Source: Gammaproteobacteria bacterium (GTDB lineage: Bacteria > Pseudomonadota > Gammaproteobacteria > Granulosicoccales > Granulosicoccaceae). From it: 64,000 bases of DNA. The notes under the pieces are model-generated. The model did not search any database. It was not told the DNA's origin and saw only the letters and a program-made list of their open reading frames with translations. The translations under genes and the position numbers were made by a program. Positions 19,829 to 28,766 of the stretch are shown piece by piece. The stretch spans positions 37,542 through 101,541 of the forward strand of contig PDPU01000026.1 of assembly GCA_002746645.1 (NCBI GenBank). The letters run 5' to 3'. Every line of letters begins with the position of its first letter. Positions within the stretch are counted from its first letter, which is position 1.

Positions 19829-20917
19829 ATGATTGTCCTCGGCATCGAGTCTTCCTGCGACGAAACCGGCCTTGCGCTCGTCAGTGCCGACCGAGGGCTC
19901 CTTGGTCACGCATTGTTCAGTCAGGTGGATCTGCACGCGCTCTATGGCGGGGTGGTGCCGGAACTCGCTTCGCGGGATCATGTGCGTCGCCTCGTGCCGC
20001 TGACCCGGCAGGTACTTGCAGACACCGGACTCGAACTCGAGGCTGTCGATGCGGTGGCCTACACCGCAGGCCCGGGCCTGGCCGGTGCGCTCCTGACGGG
20101 TGGCATGATGGGGGCCTCCCTGGCCTTCGCGCTCGGTCGCCCGGCGCTGGCCGTGCACCATCTCGAGGGGCATCTGCTCGCGCCCATGCTCGAACCCGAT
20201 CCACCTGCCTTTCCGTTTCTCTGTCTGCTCGTTTCGGGTGGGCACACGCAGCTCTTCGACGTGCGCGCCCTCGGTGACTACGAACTCCTCGGTGAATCGA
20301 TCGATGATGCCGCCGGCGAGGCTTTCGACAAGAGTGCCAAGGTGCTCGGCCTTGGTTATCCGGGCGGACCGGCGCTGTCGCGGCTGGCGCAATCGGGCGA
20401 TCCTGACGCAATTCATCTGCCGCGGCCGATGCTCGATCGACCCGGACTGGATTTCAGCTTCAGTGGCCTCAAGACGGCGCTGGTCACCCGCCATCGTGCC
20501 GGTCCCGCTGCAGGCACCGGAGAGGACGACTTCAAGGCCGACCTTGCCGCCGCACTGCAGGCAGCCGTGGTCGAGGTACTGGTGACGAAAACACGACGCG
20601 CGCTCGAGGTGACGGGGCGCGAACGCCTCGTGGTCTCGGGTGGGGTCAGCGCCAATGTGAAACTCCGCGATGCCATGGCGACGATGGCCGGGAAACAGGG
20701 TGTTGCCGTGTACTACCCACGTCTCGAGTTCTGCACCGACAACGGCGCCATGATCGCGCTGGCGGGTCTGCACCGACTCTCGCTGCAGGCGTCCGGGGCG
20801 GCCGCGACAGACGCAGCAACACAGGCCGCAACACACGGACAACGTTTGTCGGAGGCGTCGTCTCTGGCCGTCAGGGTGCGTCCACGCTGGCCTCTGACCG
20901 ATATCGGTGTGCCCTGA
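19829..20917 (+). CDS. tsaD: tRNA N6-adenosine threonylcarbamoyltransferase TsaD
   Basis: A 362-aa ASKHA-fold protein (Gcp/Kae1) that, with TsaB and TsaE, transfers threonylcarbamoyl to A37 of ANN-decoding tRNAs. Motifs: [17 protein letters not shown] at the start, the metal-binding ASRDHVRRL (HxxxH partner replaced by the usual SRxH form) and [46 protein letters not shown], and [13 protein letters not shown] [14 protein letters not shown]. Divergent from rpsU, the standard arrangement. Its C-terminal about 35 residues are Ala/Thr-rich and unconserved. It stops 5 bp before the convergent plsY stop. Confidence 0.96.
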   Translation: MIVLGIESSCDETGLALVSADRGLLGHALFSQVDLHALYGGVVPELASRDHVRRLVPLTRQVLADTGLELEAVDAVAYTAGPGLAGALLTGGMMGASLAFALGRPALAVHHLEGHLLAPMLEPDPPAFPFLCLLVSGGHTQLFDVRALGDYELLGESIDDAAGEAFDKSAKVLGLGYPGGPALSRLAQSGDPDAIHLPRPMLDRPGLDFSFSGLKTALVTRHRAGPAAGTGEDDFKADLAAALQAAVVEVLVTKTRRALEVTGRERLVVSGGVSANVKLRDAMATMAGKQGVAVYYPRLEFCTDNGAMIALAGLHRLSLQASGAAATDAATQAATHGQRLSEASSLAVRVRPRWPLTDIGVP

Positions 20918-20922
20918 AGGCG

Positions 20923-21528
20923 TCAGCGCTTGCCGATCATGGGCTCGGTCCCGTCGCGCAGACGCTGGATGTTGCTGCGGTGCGTGCAGAAGAGAAGCAC
21001 ACCGATGATCAGAAAGGCCAGAGCATAGGTATCCTTGCCGACTGCGAGCAGGTAGATCGGTACCAGCGCGAAGGTGACGAGTGCAGCCAGCGAGGAGCGA
21101 CGGAACACGAGCGCAATCGCCAGCCAGCTCAGGATGGCGAGAAAGCCCGTGCCCGGTGCCATGCCGAGCAGCGCGCCGAAGGCCGTGGCCACGCCCTTGC
21201 CACCGCGGAAGTTGAAGAACACGGGACGGAGATGGCCGAGAAACGCGGCGAGGGCGACCAGTGCCACGGTGGGTGCGTCGCCAATGATGGCGCTTGTCAG
21301 CAATACCGGCAGATAGCCCTTGAGCGCATCGCCGAGGAGCGTGATCGCGGCGGCTTTTTTGCCACCCAGGCGCAGTACGTTGGTGGCGCCGGGGTTGCCT
21401 GAGCCTTCACCTCGCGGATCCGGCAGGCCGAGCAGGCGGCAGGTAATGATGGCGGCCGAGAGCGAGCCCGCGAGATAGGCGAGGGTGGCGGAAACAGCGG
21501 CCGTGAGCAAGGTGGCTGGGTCGAGCAC
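20923..21528 (-). CDS. plsY: Glycerol-3-phosphate acyltransferase PlsY
   Basis: A 201-aa protein with about five TM helices that acylates sn-1 of glycerol-3-phosphate using acyl-phosphate, the first step of phospholipid synthesis. Motifs: GSLSAAIITCRLLGLPDPRG, GSGNPGATNVLRLGGKKAA, GHLRPVFFNFRGGKGVATAFG and THRSNIQRLRDGTE. Close clustering with tsaD is conserved; folB, the usual divergent partner, is instead at 39910. Confidence 0.96.
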   Translation of the reverse strand: MLDPATLLTAAVSATLAYLAGSLSAAIITCRLLGLPDPRGEGSGNPGATNVLRLGGKKAAAITLLGDALKGYLPVLLTSAIIGDAPTVALVALAAFLGHLRPVFFNFRGGKGVATAFGALLGMAPGTGFLAILSWLAIALVFRRSSLAALVTFALVPIYLLAVGKDTYALAFLIIGVLLFCTHRSNIQRLRDGTEPMIGKR

Positions 21529-21762
21529 GTCGGGAACCCCGGGCAGTTGGCGGGCCTTCGCATTCTAGCCTTTGTAGCGTTGCCTGCTGCCGGTTTTCGA
21601 GCGTCTCGAGACGTCTGCCGGTGGCAGTTCGCCGTTTGCGGTGATCCGGAGAAAGGCGTCAAGGACATCCAGTAACTGTTAAATGTCTGCGGAATCGGGT
21701 AGGCTGACGAATCAGGCGTTTCCGAACGATGTGTCTTGTCGTGCTCGAACTTGTTTGCAGCG

Positions 21763-22701
21763 ATGAAATCCGTTAGCCAGGCCATTTCCGTCAACAGTGT
21801 TGCCAGCCACGTTGGTGAGCACTGGCGTGCCTATCTCGAAGTCACCAAGCCGAAAGTGGTGCTGCTGCTTGTCTTCACGGCACTTGCAGGTATGGCACTG
21901 GCGGTACCGGGATGGCTGCCACTGCAGGAAACCGTGTTCGGCCTGCTCGGCATAGGACTCGCCTCGGGCTCGGCCGCAGCCATCAATCACGTGGTCGACC
22001 GGCGCTGCGATGCCATCATGCGACGCACCGAGAACCGTCCGTTGCCACGAGGTGAACTGACTTCGACACAGTGCCTCGTCTTTGCCTCTGCCATTGGCAT
22101 CCTTGCCATGGCCATTCTCGTGTTCCTCGTGAATCCACTGACGGCCGTGCTGACCTTTCTCTCCCTGATCGGTTACGCGGTGGTCTATACCATGTACCTC
22201 AAGCGCGCAACGCCGCAGAACATCGTCATCGGCGGTGCTGCCGGTGCCATGCCGCCGGTACTCGGCTGGGCGGCGGTCACGGGTTCGGTCACGTTCGATG
22301 CGCTGCTCCTGTTCCTGATCATCTTCATCTGGACACCACCGCACTTCTGGGCGCTTGCCATCCACCGTCGTGAAGACTATGCCAGGGTGAACATTCCGAT
22401 GCTGCCCGTGACGCATGGTGTTCACTGCACGCGCATCCACATCCTGCTCTATACCGTCCTTCTGTTCTTCATCTCGCTCTTGCCCTGGCTCAGCCACATG
22501 AGTGGGCTCCTGTATCTCGTTGGCGCCATTGCACTCGGGGCCGTGTTCCTGTATCAGACCGTGCTCATGTTCGACGACCGGCGAGAGCGCCAGCCGATCC
22601 GAACCTTCGTGTTCTCGATCACCTACCTCATGCTGCTCTTCGGGCTGATGCTGGTCGATCACTATCTGCAGCTGTTCATCGGTAGCTCCGTTGCCACCTG
22701 A
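21763..22701 (+). CDS. cyoE: Protohaem IX farnesyltransferase (haem O synthase)
   Basis: A 312-aa UbiA-superfamily prenyltransferase with about nine TM helices. Polyprenyl-binding motifs are NHVVDRRCDAIMRRTENRPLP (NxxxDxxxD) and YTMYLKRATPQNIVIGG, with the second Asp-rich loop HRREDYARVNIPMLPV. It converts haem B to haem O for aa3/bo3-type oxidases, and no such oxidase genes lie in this window. I chose the ATG at 21763; a TTG at 21736 would add nine residues. No clear Shine-Dalgarno precedes either. Confidence 0.93.
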   Translation: MKSVSQAISVNSVASHVGEHWRAYLEVTKPKVVLLLVFTALAGMALAVPGWLPLQETVFGLLGIGLASGSAAAINHVVDRRCDAIMRRTENRPLPRGELTSTQCLVFASAIGILAMAILVFLVNPLTAVLTFLSLIGYAVVYTMYLKRATPQNIVIGGAAGAMPPVLGWAAVTGSVTFDALLLFLIIFIWTPPHFWALAIHRREDYARVNIPMLPVTHGVHCTRIHILLYTVLLFFISLLPWLSHMSGLLYLVGAIALGAVFLYQTVLMFDDRRERQPIRTFVFSITYLMLLFGLMLVDHYLQLFIGSSVAT

Positions 22702-22746
22702 TCCACTCGGCCTCGGCAGGGCTGTCTGGCCCACACAGGGTGCAAC

Positions 22747-23550
22747 ATGGACGACAACCTGTCCCGCGATCGGCACTGGCCGCAACAGGGCGAACTGCGC
22801 GGCACGGTGGTACTGGTGCACGGCATCGGAGAGCACAGCGGTCGTTACGAGCGCTTTGCCACGGCTCTCGCCCAAGCCGGTTTTCGCGTCCACGGATTCG
22901 ATCTTCCGGGGCACGGTCGTGATCCGGGTCGGCGTGCCGACGTGCAGGATTGGTCGTTGTTTCTCGACGCCATCGCGGCGCGTGTCGTGGCAGAACGCGA
23001 AGCGGCTGCCGCAGCGGGTGCGCCGCTCATCCTCTTCGGTCATTCGATGGGCGGTCTTCTCTCGCTCGAATACGTACTGTCCGAGCGCCCCGCGCCGCAT
23101 CTGCTGGTGCTGAGCGCACCGGCCCTGGCCGGTGGTGCTGCCTGGCAACGCCTGACCGCGCCGCTTGCAGCAGCCCTCGCTGCGCGTCTGCGGCTGCCGA
23201 CGGGCATTCGCGGCGAGGACCTCTCGCGTGACCCTGAAGTAGCGCGTGACTACTTTGCCGACCCATTGGTGGAAACGCGCGCATCGACATATCTCGCTGC
23301 ATCGCTGTTCTCGGCGATGAGGCGGTGTCGAGAAGGGGCGAAAGCGATGCCGTTACCGACGCTGGTATTGCATGGTGATCATGATCGCATCGTGCCGCCG
23401 GATGCCAGCGCCTGCATCGACGGCGATGATGTGACGCGTCGTGTCTACGCCGGATTGCGTCACGAACTGCTCAATGAACCGGAAGCCGCCGAGATCACGA
23501 GCGACATCATCGTCTGGCTCGAATCTCGGCGGCTTGCCGTCGTTCGCTGA
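22747..23550 (+). CDS. Alpha/beta hydrolase, monoacylglycerol-lipase-like
   Basis: A 267-aa serine hydrolase. The oxyanion region is VVLVHGIGEHSGRYERFA, followed by FDLPGHGRDPGRR, the nucleophile elbow GHSMGG, the acid Asp in LVLHGDHDRIVPP, and the catalytic His in RHELLNEPE. These signatures match the Hydrolase_4/monoglyceride lipase group. No signal peptide, so cytoplasmic. It follows cyoE by 45 bp on the same strand. Its TGA abuts the TCA of the convergent GH16 gene, so the two stops form TGATCA. The natural substrate cannot be told from sequence. Confidence 0.88.
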   Translation: MDDNLSRDRHWPQQGELRGTVVLVHGIGEHSGRYERFATALAQAGFRVHGFDLPGHGRDPGRRADVQDWSLFLDAIAARVVAEREAAAAAGAPLILFGHSMGGLLSLEYVLSERPAPHLLVLSAPALAGGAAWQRLTAPLAAALAARLRLPTGIRGEDLSRDPEVARDYFADPLVETRASTYLAASLFSAMRRCREGAKAMPLPTLVLHGDHDRIVPPDASACIDGDDVTRRVYAGLRHELLNEPEAAEITSDIIVWLESRRLAVVR

Positions 23551-25530
23551 TCAGTCGGTTGCGATGTTCTCCGGACGCTGCCAGGCGCGAATCCAGTCGA
23601 TTTCCATCGGCGAGGAGAAGTCCGGATCGGCAGGATCCGGACGCGGCGTCCAGTTGCTGCCCATAACGAGATAGGCCGTGATGTAGCTGCGCTGACGCGC
23701 AACCGCTGGGCCACTGACACGTTGCACTTCCTGGCCATCGATGAACCACACCATGAGGTTGGGTTCCCAGAGCACACTGAAGATGTGGAAATCTTCGTCG
23801 AAATCCACACCGGGTTGATGCGCGTACATGGTGGGCGATGAGTGGAAGGTGGTGCCGTCAACTTCGCTGCGGTAGTGATAGGTCTGGTAGGCGAATTCGG
23901 TGTTTTCGCCAAGGAATTCGATGATGTCGATTTCAGGTGCGTTCAATGCCGCCCACTGATGAAACAGGAAGAAACTGGTGAGCTTGCCACTGCCGCTCGC
24001 TGGACGAATGCGCGCTTCGACATAGCCGTAGGTCATGTTGAAACTGTCGCGCGTGGTAATGGCTCCTGCGAGAAACGGCTGGCCATTGGCAGCTTCGAGC
24101 AACTCGTCCGGAGTTTCGACGCCACGAATCTGCAGTGCGTTGCCGGTAAAGGCAAACGGCGAGTAACCGAAGTCGGGTTCGTTGATCGTGTCGACGAAGT
24201 ACTGAAGCTCACCGTTGATGCTCGTGTCCGGCCCCCAGGGCAGGCGTGTGTTCCAGCGACTCGGATCAAGCCCGACATCGTTGAATTCGTCCTCGAACAC
24301 GATTTCCATGTCGCTGCGAATGATGTCGACATCGGCGTAGCGGTTCTCTTCGAAGGTTACCGGCAGCACTGCGGAGGGTGCCGATTCGAGACCGTCGGCA
24401 TCTACCGAACGGATCGTGTACTCGTAGCTCTCGCCCGGCGTCGGCGCCTGCGTTTCGCATGAAAGGAATCGCGTGAAGTTGCAGTCGATGTAGCTTGCCG
24501 TATCCCAGTAGCGCTGCATTTCCGCTTCACCCGAGTTCGCGAATTCGCCATCTTCGTCGGCGGCGATGGTGTCGAGCAGACGCTCGTCGCGATAGATCCT
24601 GTAGGCAACCGCGTCTTCAACAGGGTCCCACTGGAATTCTGCCCAGTTCGTGGACACGAGTTGAGTATGGAAATTCTGCGGTGCCGACAGTGTGCCGTCG
24701 GTGGGGCCGGGGTCAGTCGGCTTCGGGGCTTCCGGGTCGTCAGGATCCTTCGAGGGGTCGGGCGTTTCCGGATCGTCGGGCGTTTCCGGATCGTCGGGCG
24801 TTTCCGGATCGTCGGGCGTTTCCGGGTCGTCGGGCGTTTCCGGGTCGTCGTCAGGTGTATCCGGGTCAGTAGCTGCTGGCAGGGTGGCGGTTTCCGATCG
24901 TGGGCCGAAATTGCGCGGTTCGTCAAAGGCCACGACATACCAGGTGTGGCTGTTGCTCGAGTCGAGTCCGATTTCGACGAACGGCGACCGGCTCACCGTG
25001 GAGATGTATTCGTCGTCGCGATAGATGTTGTAGCCGACTACCGCCACATCGTCACTCGCGGGTGACCAGGACAGCTGCACCGTGCGGTCATCCAGGCGAA
25101 CGGCAGAAACGTCGGTGGCTGCCGTCGGGACGCCCGATGCAGGGCCTTTGTCCTTGCCGGAATCTTCGCCCGGAGTGACCTCTGTCGAGCGAATGGAGTA
25201 GTCCATGGTGCCGTTGCGATCGGGGTCGCCGAAGGCGGTGACGTAGAAGCTGGTGCCCTCATCGGCGTAGCCGTGCCAGCCAGGTTCGCGCGTGGTGGTG
25301 GCGTAGGTGTCATTGATGTAGACGTTGTAGCCGGCGGCGCCTTTGACCGCGTGCCAGTCCAGTTTCACTTCGTTGCCAGTGCGTGTACCGTAGAGGTCGG
25401 TCGGGGCAGGCACGAGTGGGCCGACACCTTCCTTTGCCAATGCCACATTTCCGCTGAGCAGCAGTGCCGCAAGCGCGCCTGCGGTCAAGTGACGGCAAGG
25501 AAACACGGTGATTCGACAGGGGGCGTTCAT
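23551..25530 (-). CDS. Secreted GH16-family glycosyl hydrolase with fibronectin type III-like domains
   Basis: A 659-aa protein from the ATG at 25528-25530. A signal peptide (HLTAGALAALLLSGNVALAKEG) is followed by two FN3-like modules (about 38-120 and 137-222, each with GYNVYINDTY / GYNIYRDDEY strands), a Pro/Asp/Glu linker with five PDDPET repeats, and a third FN3-like module (about 290-400). The C-terminal GH16 catalytic domain (about 405-655) opens IVFEDEFNDVGLDPSRWNT. It carries the ExDxxE active site in PEIDIIEFLG, with the first Glu as nucleophile and the last as acid/base. Such enzymes cleave beta-1,3-glucans, agar or carrageenan; laminarinase-type activity is a guess. An upstream in-frame extension lacks signal-peptide character. 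Confidence 0.88.
   Translation of the reverse strand: MNAPCRITVFPCRHLTAGALAALLLSGNVALAKEGVGPLVPAPTDLYGTRTGNEVKLDWHAVKGAAGYNVYINDTYATTTREPGWHGYADEGTSFYVTAFGDPDRNGTMDYSIRSTEVTPGEDSGKDKGPASGVPTAATDVSAVRLDDRTVQLSWSPASDDVAVVGYNIYRDDEYISTVSRSPFVEIGLDSSNSHTWYVVAFDEPRNFGPRSETATLPAATDPDTPDDDPETPDDPETPDDPETPDDPETPDDPETPDPSKDPDDPEAPKPTDPGPTDGTLSAPQNFHTQLVSTNWAEFQWDPVEDAVAYRIYRDERLLDTIAADEDGEFANSGEAEMQRYWDTASYIDCNFTRFLSCETQAPTPGESYEYTIRSVDADGLESAPSAVLPVTFEENRYADVDIIRSDMEIVFEDEFNDVGLDPSRWNTRLPWGPDTSINGELQYFVDTINEPDFGYSPFAFTGNALQIRGVETPDELLEAANGQPFLAGAITTRDSFNMTYGYVEARIRPASGSGKLTSFFLFHQWAALNAPEIDIIEFLGENTEFAYQTYHYRSEVDGTTFHSSPTMYAHQPGVDFDEDFHIFSVLWEPNLMVWFIDGQEVQRVSGPAVARQRSYITAYLVMGSNWTPRPDPADPDFSSPMEIDWIRAWQRPENIATD
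24758..24847. repeat. 18-bp tandem repeat encoding the PDDPET linker
   Basis: Five head-to-tail copies of TCGGGCGTTTCCGGRTCG, each a multiple of three. They encode an acidic Pro-rich spacer between the FN3 pair and the third FN3-GH16 unit. The near-perfect DNA identity suggests recent expansion. Confidence 0.95.
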
Positions 25531-25736
25531 GTGCAGTCTCTGAGGGGCGATCCAGCCCACAACTTGGGAGTATCCCAATGCTCGCACACGCAATTGGCAG
25601 GGCGGCATGTTTTTTTCACCGAAAACTGCCGACACAGATGCCGAAGGCCCACAATGAGTGAGCCTTCCTAGGTCATGATGCCAGATTACCGACTGGACAG
25701 GCGGAGTGCCGGTGGTGGTCTATCGATGCAATCGAA

Positions 25737-26609
25737 TCAAGCTACCCGAGCCTCGAGAAGATGTGTCTTGATCTTCTTCATCGCCGCCTTCTCGATCTGG
25801 CGAATGCGCTCTGCTGACACGCCGAATTCGTCGGCAAGTTCGTGCAGCGTCGACTTTTCGTCCTGCAACCAGCGGCGTTCGAGAATGGTGCGGCTGCGAT
25901 CATCGAGAAGTGCAAGTCCTTTCTCGAGACCTTCGTTTTCGACCTCACGCTTGTCCGATTGCTCGACCACGATGGATGGATCGTCATGTTCGTGATAGAG
26001 CAACTCGGCCGGCGAAAGGCCAACGCGATCGTCACTGTCGCCGGGGATGCCGTCGAAGGAGTTGTCGCGACCGTGCATGCGCGATTCCATTTCCACGACG
26101 ACTTTCGGGTCGACGCCGAGGTCGTCGGCCACGGCCTGAACTTCGTCGGCACTGAACCAGTTGAGCTGCTTGCTGGCGCTGCGGAGCTTGAAGAAGAGCT
26201 TCCTCTGCGCTTTCGTGGTTGCGACCTTGACGATGCGCCAGTTGCGGATCACGTACTCGTGAATTTCCGCACGAATCCAGTGGACAGCGAAGGAAATCAG
26301 GCGTACGCCATGATCGGGGTCGAAGCGCTTGACCGCCTTCATGAGCCCGATATTGCCCTCCTGGACGAGATCCGCCATGGGCAGACCGTAACCCTTGTAG
26401 GTCTTGGCAATGTGAACCACGAATCGGAGCTGCGACATGACGAGCTGACGCGCCGCGTCGAGATCGTTGTTGTCACGAAGCTCGCGCGCAAGACGCTGCT
26501 CTTCCTCCTGCGACAGCAACTCGATGTTCGAGATGCGCGCGAGGTAGCTGTTGAGGTCATCGGCGATGACCGGTAGGGTCATCGCCTGTGTGGCTGTACT
26601 GTTACTCAT
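25737..26609 (-). CDS. rpoH: RNA polymerase heat-shock sigma factor (sigma-32)
   Basis: A 290-aa group 3-like sigma factor from the ATG at 26607-26609. Region 2 carries DLVQEGNIGLMKAVKRFDP and VRLISFAVHWIRAEIHEYVI. The diagnostic RpoH box is QRKLFFKLRS, and region 4.2 is STLHELADEFGVSAERIRQIEKAAMKKI. It directs transcription of chaperone and protease genes. It lies downstream of ftsX on the same strand, as in E. coli, but with a 344-bp gap and its own promoter. The frame stays open upstream, but the family N-terminus and an AGGGGAG Shine-Dalgarno support this start. Confidence 0.96.
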   Translation of the reverse strand: MSNSTATQAMTLPVIADDLNSYLARISNIELLSQEEEQRLARELRDNNDLDAARQLVMSQLRFVVHIAKTYKGYGLPMADLVQEGNIGLMKAVKRFDPDHGVRLISFAVHWIRAEIHEYVIRNWRIVKVATTKAQRKLFFKLRSASKQLNWFSADEVQAVADDLGVDPKVVVEMESRMHGRDNSFDGIPGDSDDRVGLSPAELLYHEHDDPSIVVEQSDKREVENEGLEKGLALLDDRSRTILERRWLQDEKSTLHELADEFGVSAERIRQIEKAAMKKIKTHLLEARVA

Positions 26610-26616
26610 TGTTCTG

Positions 26617-26652
26617 TTGCTCCCCTGCGGGAGCCGCTTGCTCCCCTGCGGG
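26617..26652 (-). promoter_or_regulatory. Leader hairpin and 15-bp direct repeats next to the rpoH ribosome binding site
   Basis: TTGCTCCCCTGCGGG occurs at 26617-26631 and 26638-26652. In the transcript, GGGAGC (26645-26640) pairs with GCTCCC (26634-26629) around a 5-nt loop, immediately upstream of the AGGGGAG Shine-Dalgarno. The second repeat copy contains a competing pairing sequence. A temperature-sensitive structure, as known for rpoH of other proteobacteria, is possible but only inferred. Confidence 0.45.
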
Positions 26653-26774
26653 CGGTTCCGCCCCTTGCTGCAGCCGGTGTACTTTAGCCGGCGCAATCGC
26701 ATGGTGACGTGATGCCCTGCGTGATCTTGTACTCGGCATGATGAGACTGCCGAGCAGCGGTAGAGTTCCGCACT

Positions 26775-26793
26775 ATGTGAACATTGTACACAT
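26775..26793. promoter_or_regulatory. 19-bp operator-like palindrome on the rpoH -10 box
   Basis: ATGTGAACATTGTACACAT is symmetric at 16 of 19 positions (the centre base cannot pair) and completely covers the -10 TACAAT on the minus strand. Binding of a dimeric repressor here would block the promoter. The spacing does not fit CRP (TGTGA-N6-TCACA). Confidence 0.6.
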
Positions 26794-26811
26794 CGGAGTC
26801 CGGATCGTCAA
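26783..26811 (-). promoter_or_regulatory. Sigma-70 promoter for rpoH
   Basis: Minus strand: -35 TTGACG (26811-26806), exactly 17 bp, then -10 TACAAT (26788-26783), each a 5/6 match. Predicted start near 26776, about 167 nt ahead of the rpoH ATG. Confidence 0.8.
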
Positions 26812-26953
26812 TGATGATGGCGGGTTTGCTTGAAAAATATATGCAAAACAATGAGATGAAATCACCGACAGCGGTGGTGGGGAGAAATGAAGCCGGTGCA
26901 GTCACGGATTGGCGTCCGTGCGGATTGCCGTCTGCCGGCCGAGAACAGGTACC

Positions 26954-28090
26954 TTACTGACCGCGTGCCAGCCACTGTCGTGGCCGATCGAGCAGGGTGA
27001 ACAGCGACGCGATCAGGCCGAGAGCCATGCCGACCGCCGCCACCAGCGCATAGTTGCCGATGCTCGGCATCACGAGCGTCAGTTCGCTGCCGTAAAGCCC
27101 GGCGAGTTCATCGGCGGGCTGGCGCAGCGCGCCGAGCACGGCACGCGCCAGCAGCGCGGCGGCAATGCCACCGAGCAGGCCGTAGAGCGCGCCGGTATAG
27201 ATGACGGGGCGATACAGGAAGCGGCGGTTGGCGCCAAGCAGGCTTGCCACTTCGAGTTCGCGCCGCCGCCGCAGTAGCTCGAGCCGAATCGTGTTGCCGA
27301 TGACCAGCAGGGCGGTAAGCGTGAGCAGGCTGCCGAGCGCGATACCGGCCACGCGAATCACTCCCATGGCCGCCTGCAGTCGGTGTACCCAACGAAGGTC
27401 GTACTGCAGTCGTTCGACGCCGTCGACAGCTTCGACGCGGGTGGCCAGTTGCGCGATGCGTTCAGCGTCGATGTGACTGGCCTCGGGGTAGATCACCACG
27501 GCGCCGGGCAGGGGATTGCTGCCCAGTGCCTCGAGTACCTCGGCGGCATCGCTGTGTTCACGGAAGAGTGCGAGTGCGTCTTCGCGTGAGATGAACTCGG
27601 TTTCGCGAACTCCGGCAATGCCGGCGAGTTCTTCGGTGAGGCGCGAGCCTTGAAGATCGTCGACATCGAGCGCAAGGTAGGCGGTCAGCGACTCACCGCC
27701 GGTGCTCCGTTGCGCCAGCGATGCGAGTGGTTCGGCAAGAAACAGCAGCAGTGCGGGCAAGGTCAGGGTAACGGCAAGTGCCGCGAGCGTGAAGAGGCTC
27801 GACAGGCGCCGTTCGCGAAACTGTCCGAGTGCCTGGGCCAACGCATAGCCACGGCGTCGGTATCGCCATGCCCTGCCGGCACCGCTGTCCGGCGCCTTGC
27901 CTGCCCTGCTGCGCGCGGAAGTCGTCTGGCGCGGTGCCGCTCGGCCTGGCGTTGCGGGTGCCGAATCGCGTGTTGAATCGCGCCTCGGAGCCACACGCCG
28001 GGCACCGACATGTTCCACACTGCTCTGACCACGTGCGACCGATGACTTCAGTCGAGAGGCCTTGCCGTGTCGTTCACCCTTGCCTGTCAT
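26954..28090 (-). CDS. ftsX: Cell division protein FtsX
   Basis: A 378-aa membrane protein of the FtsEX ABC-like complex that regulates septal peptidoglycan hydrolases through a periplasmic loop. After an Arg/Ser-rich N-terminal extension of about 75 residues come TM1 (LFTLAALAVTLTLPALLLFL), a periplasmic domain (about 115-235, with ISREDALALFREHSDAAEVLEAL), and three further TM helices with ALLVIGNTIRLELLRRRRELEV and LLGANRRFLYRPVIYTG. The N-terminal extension is longer than in E. coli. It starts 19 bp after ftsE. Confidence 0.95.
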   Translation of the reverse strand: MTGKGERHGKASRLKSSVARGQSSVEHVGARRVAPRRDSTRDSAPATPGRAAPRQTTSARSRAGKAPDSGAGRAWRYRRRGYALAQALGQFRERRLSSLFTLAALAVTLTLPALLLFLAEPLASLAQRSTGGESLTAYLALDVDDLQGSRLTEELAGIAGVRETEFISREDALALFREHSDAAEVLEALGSNPLPGAVVIYPEASHIDAERIAQLATRVEAVDGVERLQYDLRWVHRLQAAMGVIRVAGIALGSLLTLTALLVIGNTIRLELLRRRRELEVASLLGANRRFLYRPVIYTGALYGLLGGIAAALLARAVLGALRQPADELAGLYGSELTLVMPSIGNYALVAAVGMALGLIASLFTLLDRPRQWLARGQ

Positions 28091-28109
28091 GCCGAAAGTG
28101 CCGTGAGCG

Positions 28110-28766
28110 TCAGTGGTATGTCAACTCGCCCGCCTTGAGCGTCATGCGGGGCAGGGCGTAGTCGTCGAGGAGCGTGCGATCGTGGGTGGCAACGATCACC
28201 GACACACCCGCGTCGTTGAAGCGGATCAGGAGCCGCATGATCTCGTCACTGATTTCGGGGTCGAGGTTGCCGGTGGGCTCGTCGGCGAGCAGCAGCCGCG
28301 GGCGTGCGACTACCGCGCGGGCGATGCTGATGCGTTGCTGTTCGCCACCGGAGAGGAGCGCCGGCATGGCGCTCTGCCGGTTCAGAAGCCCCACCTTGTC
28401 GAGCGCCGCGGGCACTCGCCTGACGATATCGCGGTAGCGATAGCCGCCGATGACGAGCGGCAGTGCCACGTTGTCGAACACGTTTCTGTCGTGCAGGAGC
28501 TGGTTGTCCTGAAACACGATGCCCATCTGCTGACGGAGGCTGGCTTCCTGACGTGGGCGCAGTCTGTCGTAGTGGATGTTGCCGACCTGAATGCTGCCGC
28601 TCGTCGGTCGGTCGAGACGAGCGATGAGACGCAACAACGAACTCTTGCCGGCGCCCGAGTGGCCGGTGAGGAAGAGAAAGGCCCCCGGTTCGGTACGGAA
28701 GCTCAGGTTCCGGAGGGCGAATTCCCCCGGCCGGTATTCGAGGCTGACCTGGTCGAATTCGATCAT
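28110..28766 (-). CDS. ftsE: Cell division ATP-binding protein FtsE
   Basis: A 218-aa ABC ATPase: Walker A GHSGAGKSS, Q-loop FQDNQLL, signature LSGGEQQR, Walker B LLLADEP and H-loop THD. It pairs with FtsX at the divisome and couples ATP hydrolysis to activation of cell-wall hydrolases. The ATG overlaps the ftsY stop by 4 bp (ATGA). Confidence 0.96.
   Translation of the reverse strand: MIEFDQVSLEYRPGEFALRNLSFRTEPGAFLFLTGHSGAGKSSLLRLIARLDRPTSGSIQVGNIHYDRLRPRQEASLRQQMGIVFQDNQLLHDRNVFDNVALPLVIGGYRYRDIVRRVPAALDKVGLLNRQSAMPALLSGGEQQRISIARAVVARPRLLLADEPTGNLDPEISDEIMRLLIRFNDAGVSVIVATHDRTLLDDYALPRMTLKAGELTYH

Larger units (their letters stand above)
26610..26953 (-). promoter_or_regulatory. rpoH upstream region and leader
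   Basis: This 344-bp interval carries the promoter at 26783-26811, the palindrome on its -10, a leader of roughly 167 nt, and the repeat/hairpin next to the ribosome binding site. I see no gene in it. An independent promoter separates rpoH from ftsX transcription. Confidence 0.7.

Noticed and set aside
21712..23148. Open frame of 478 codons on the minus strand over cyoE and the hydrolase
   Set aside because: Both plus-strand genes have complete family motifs; the antisense translation is His/Gln/Arg-rich noise.
26775..26793. CRP site on the rpoH promoter
   Set aside because: TGTGA is present but the second half is TACACA with the wrong spacing, so it is described only as an unassigned palindrome.
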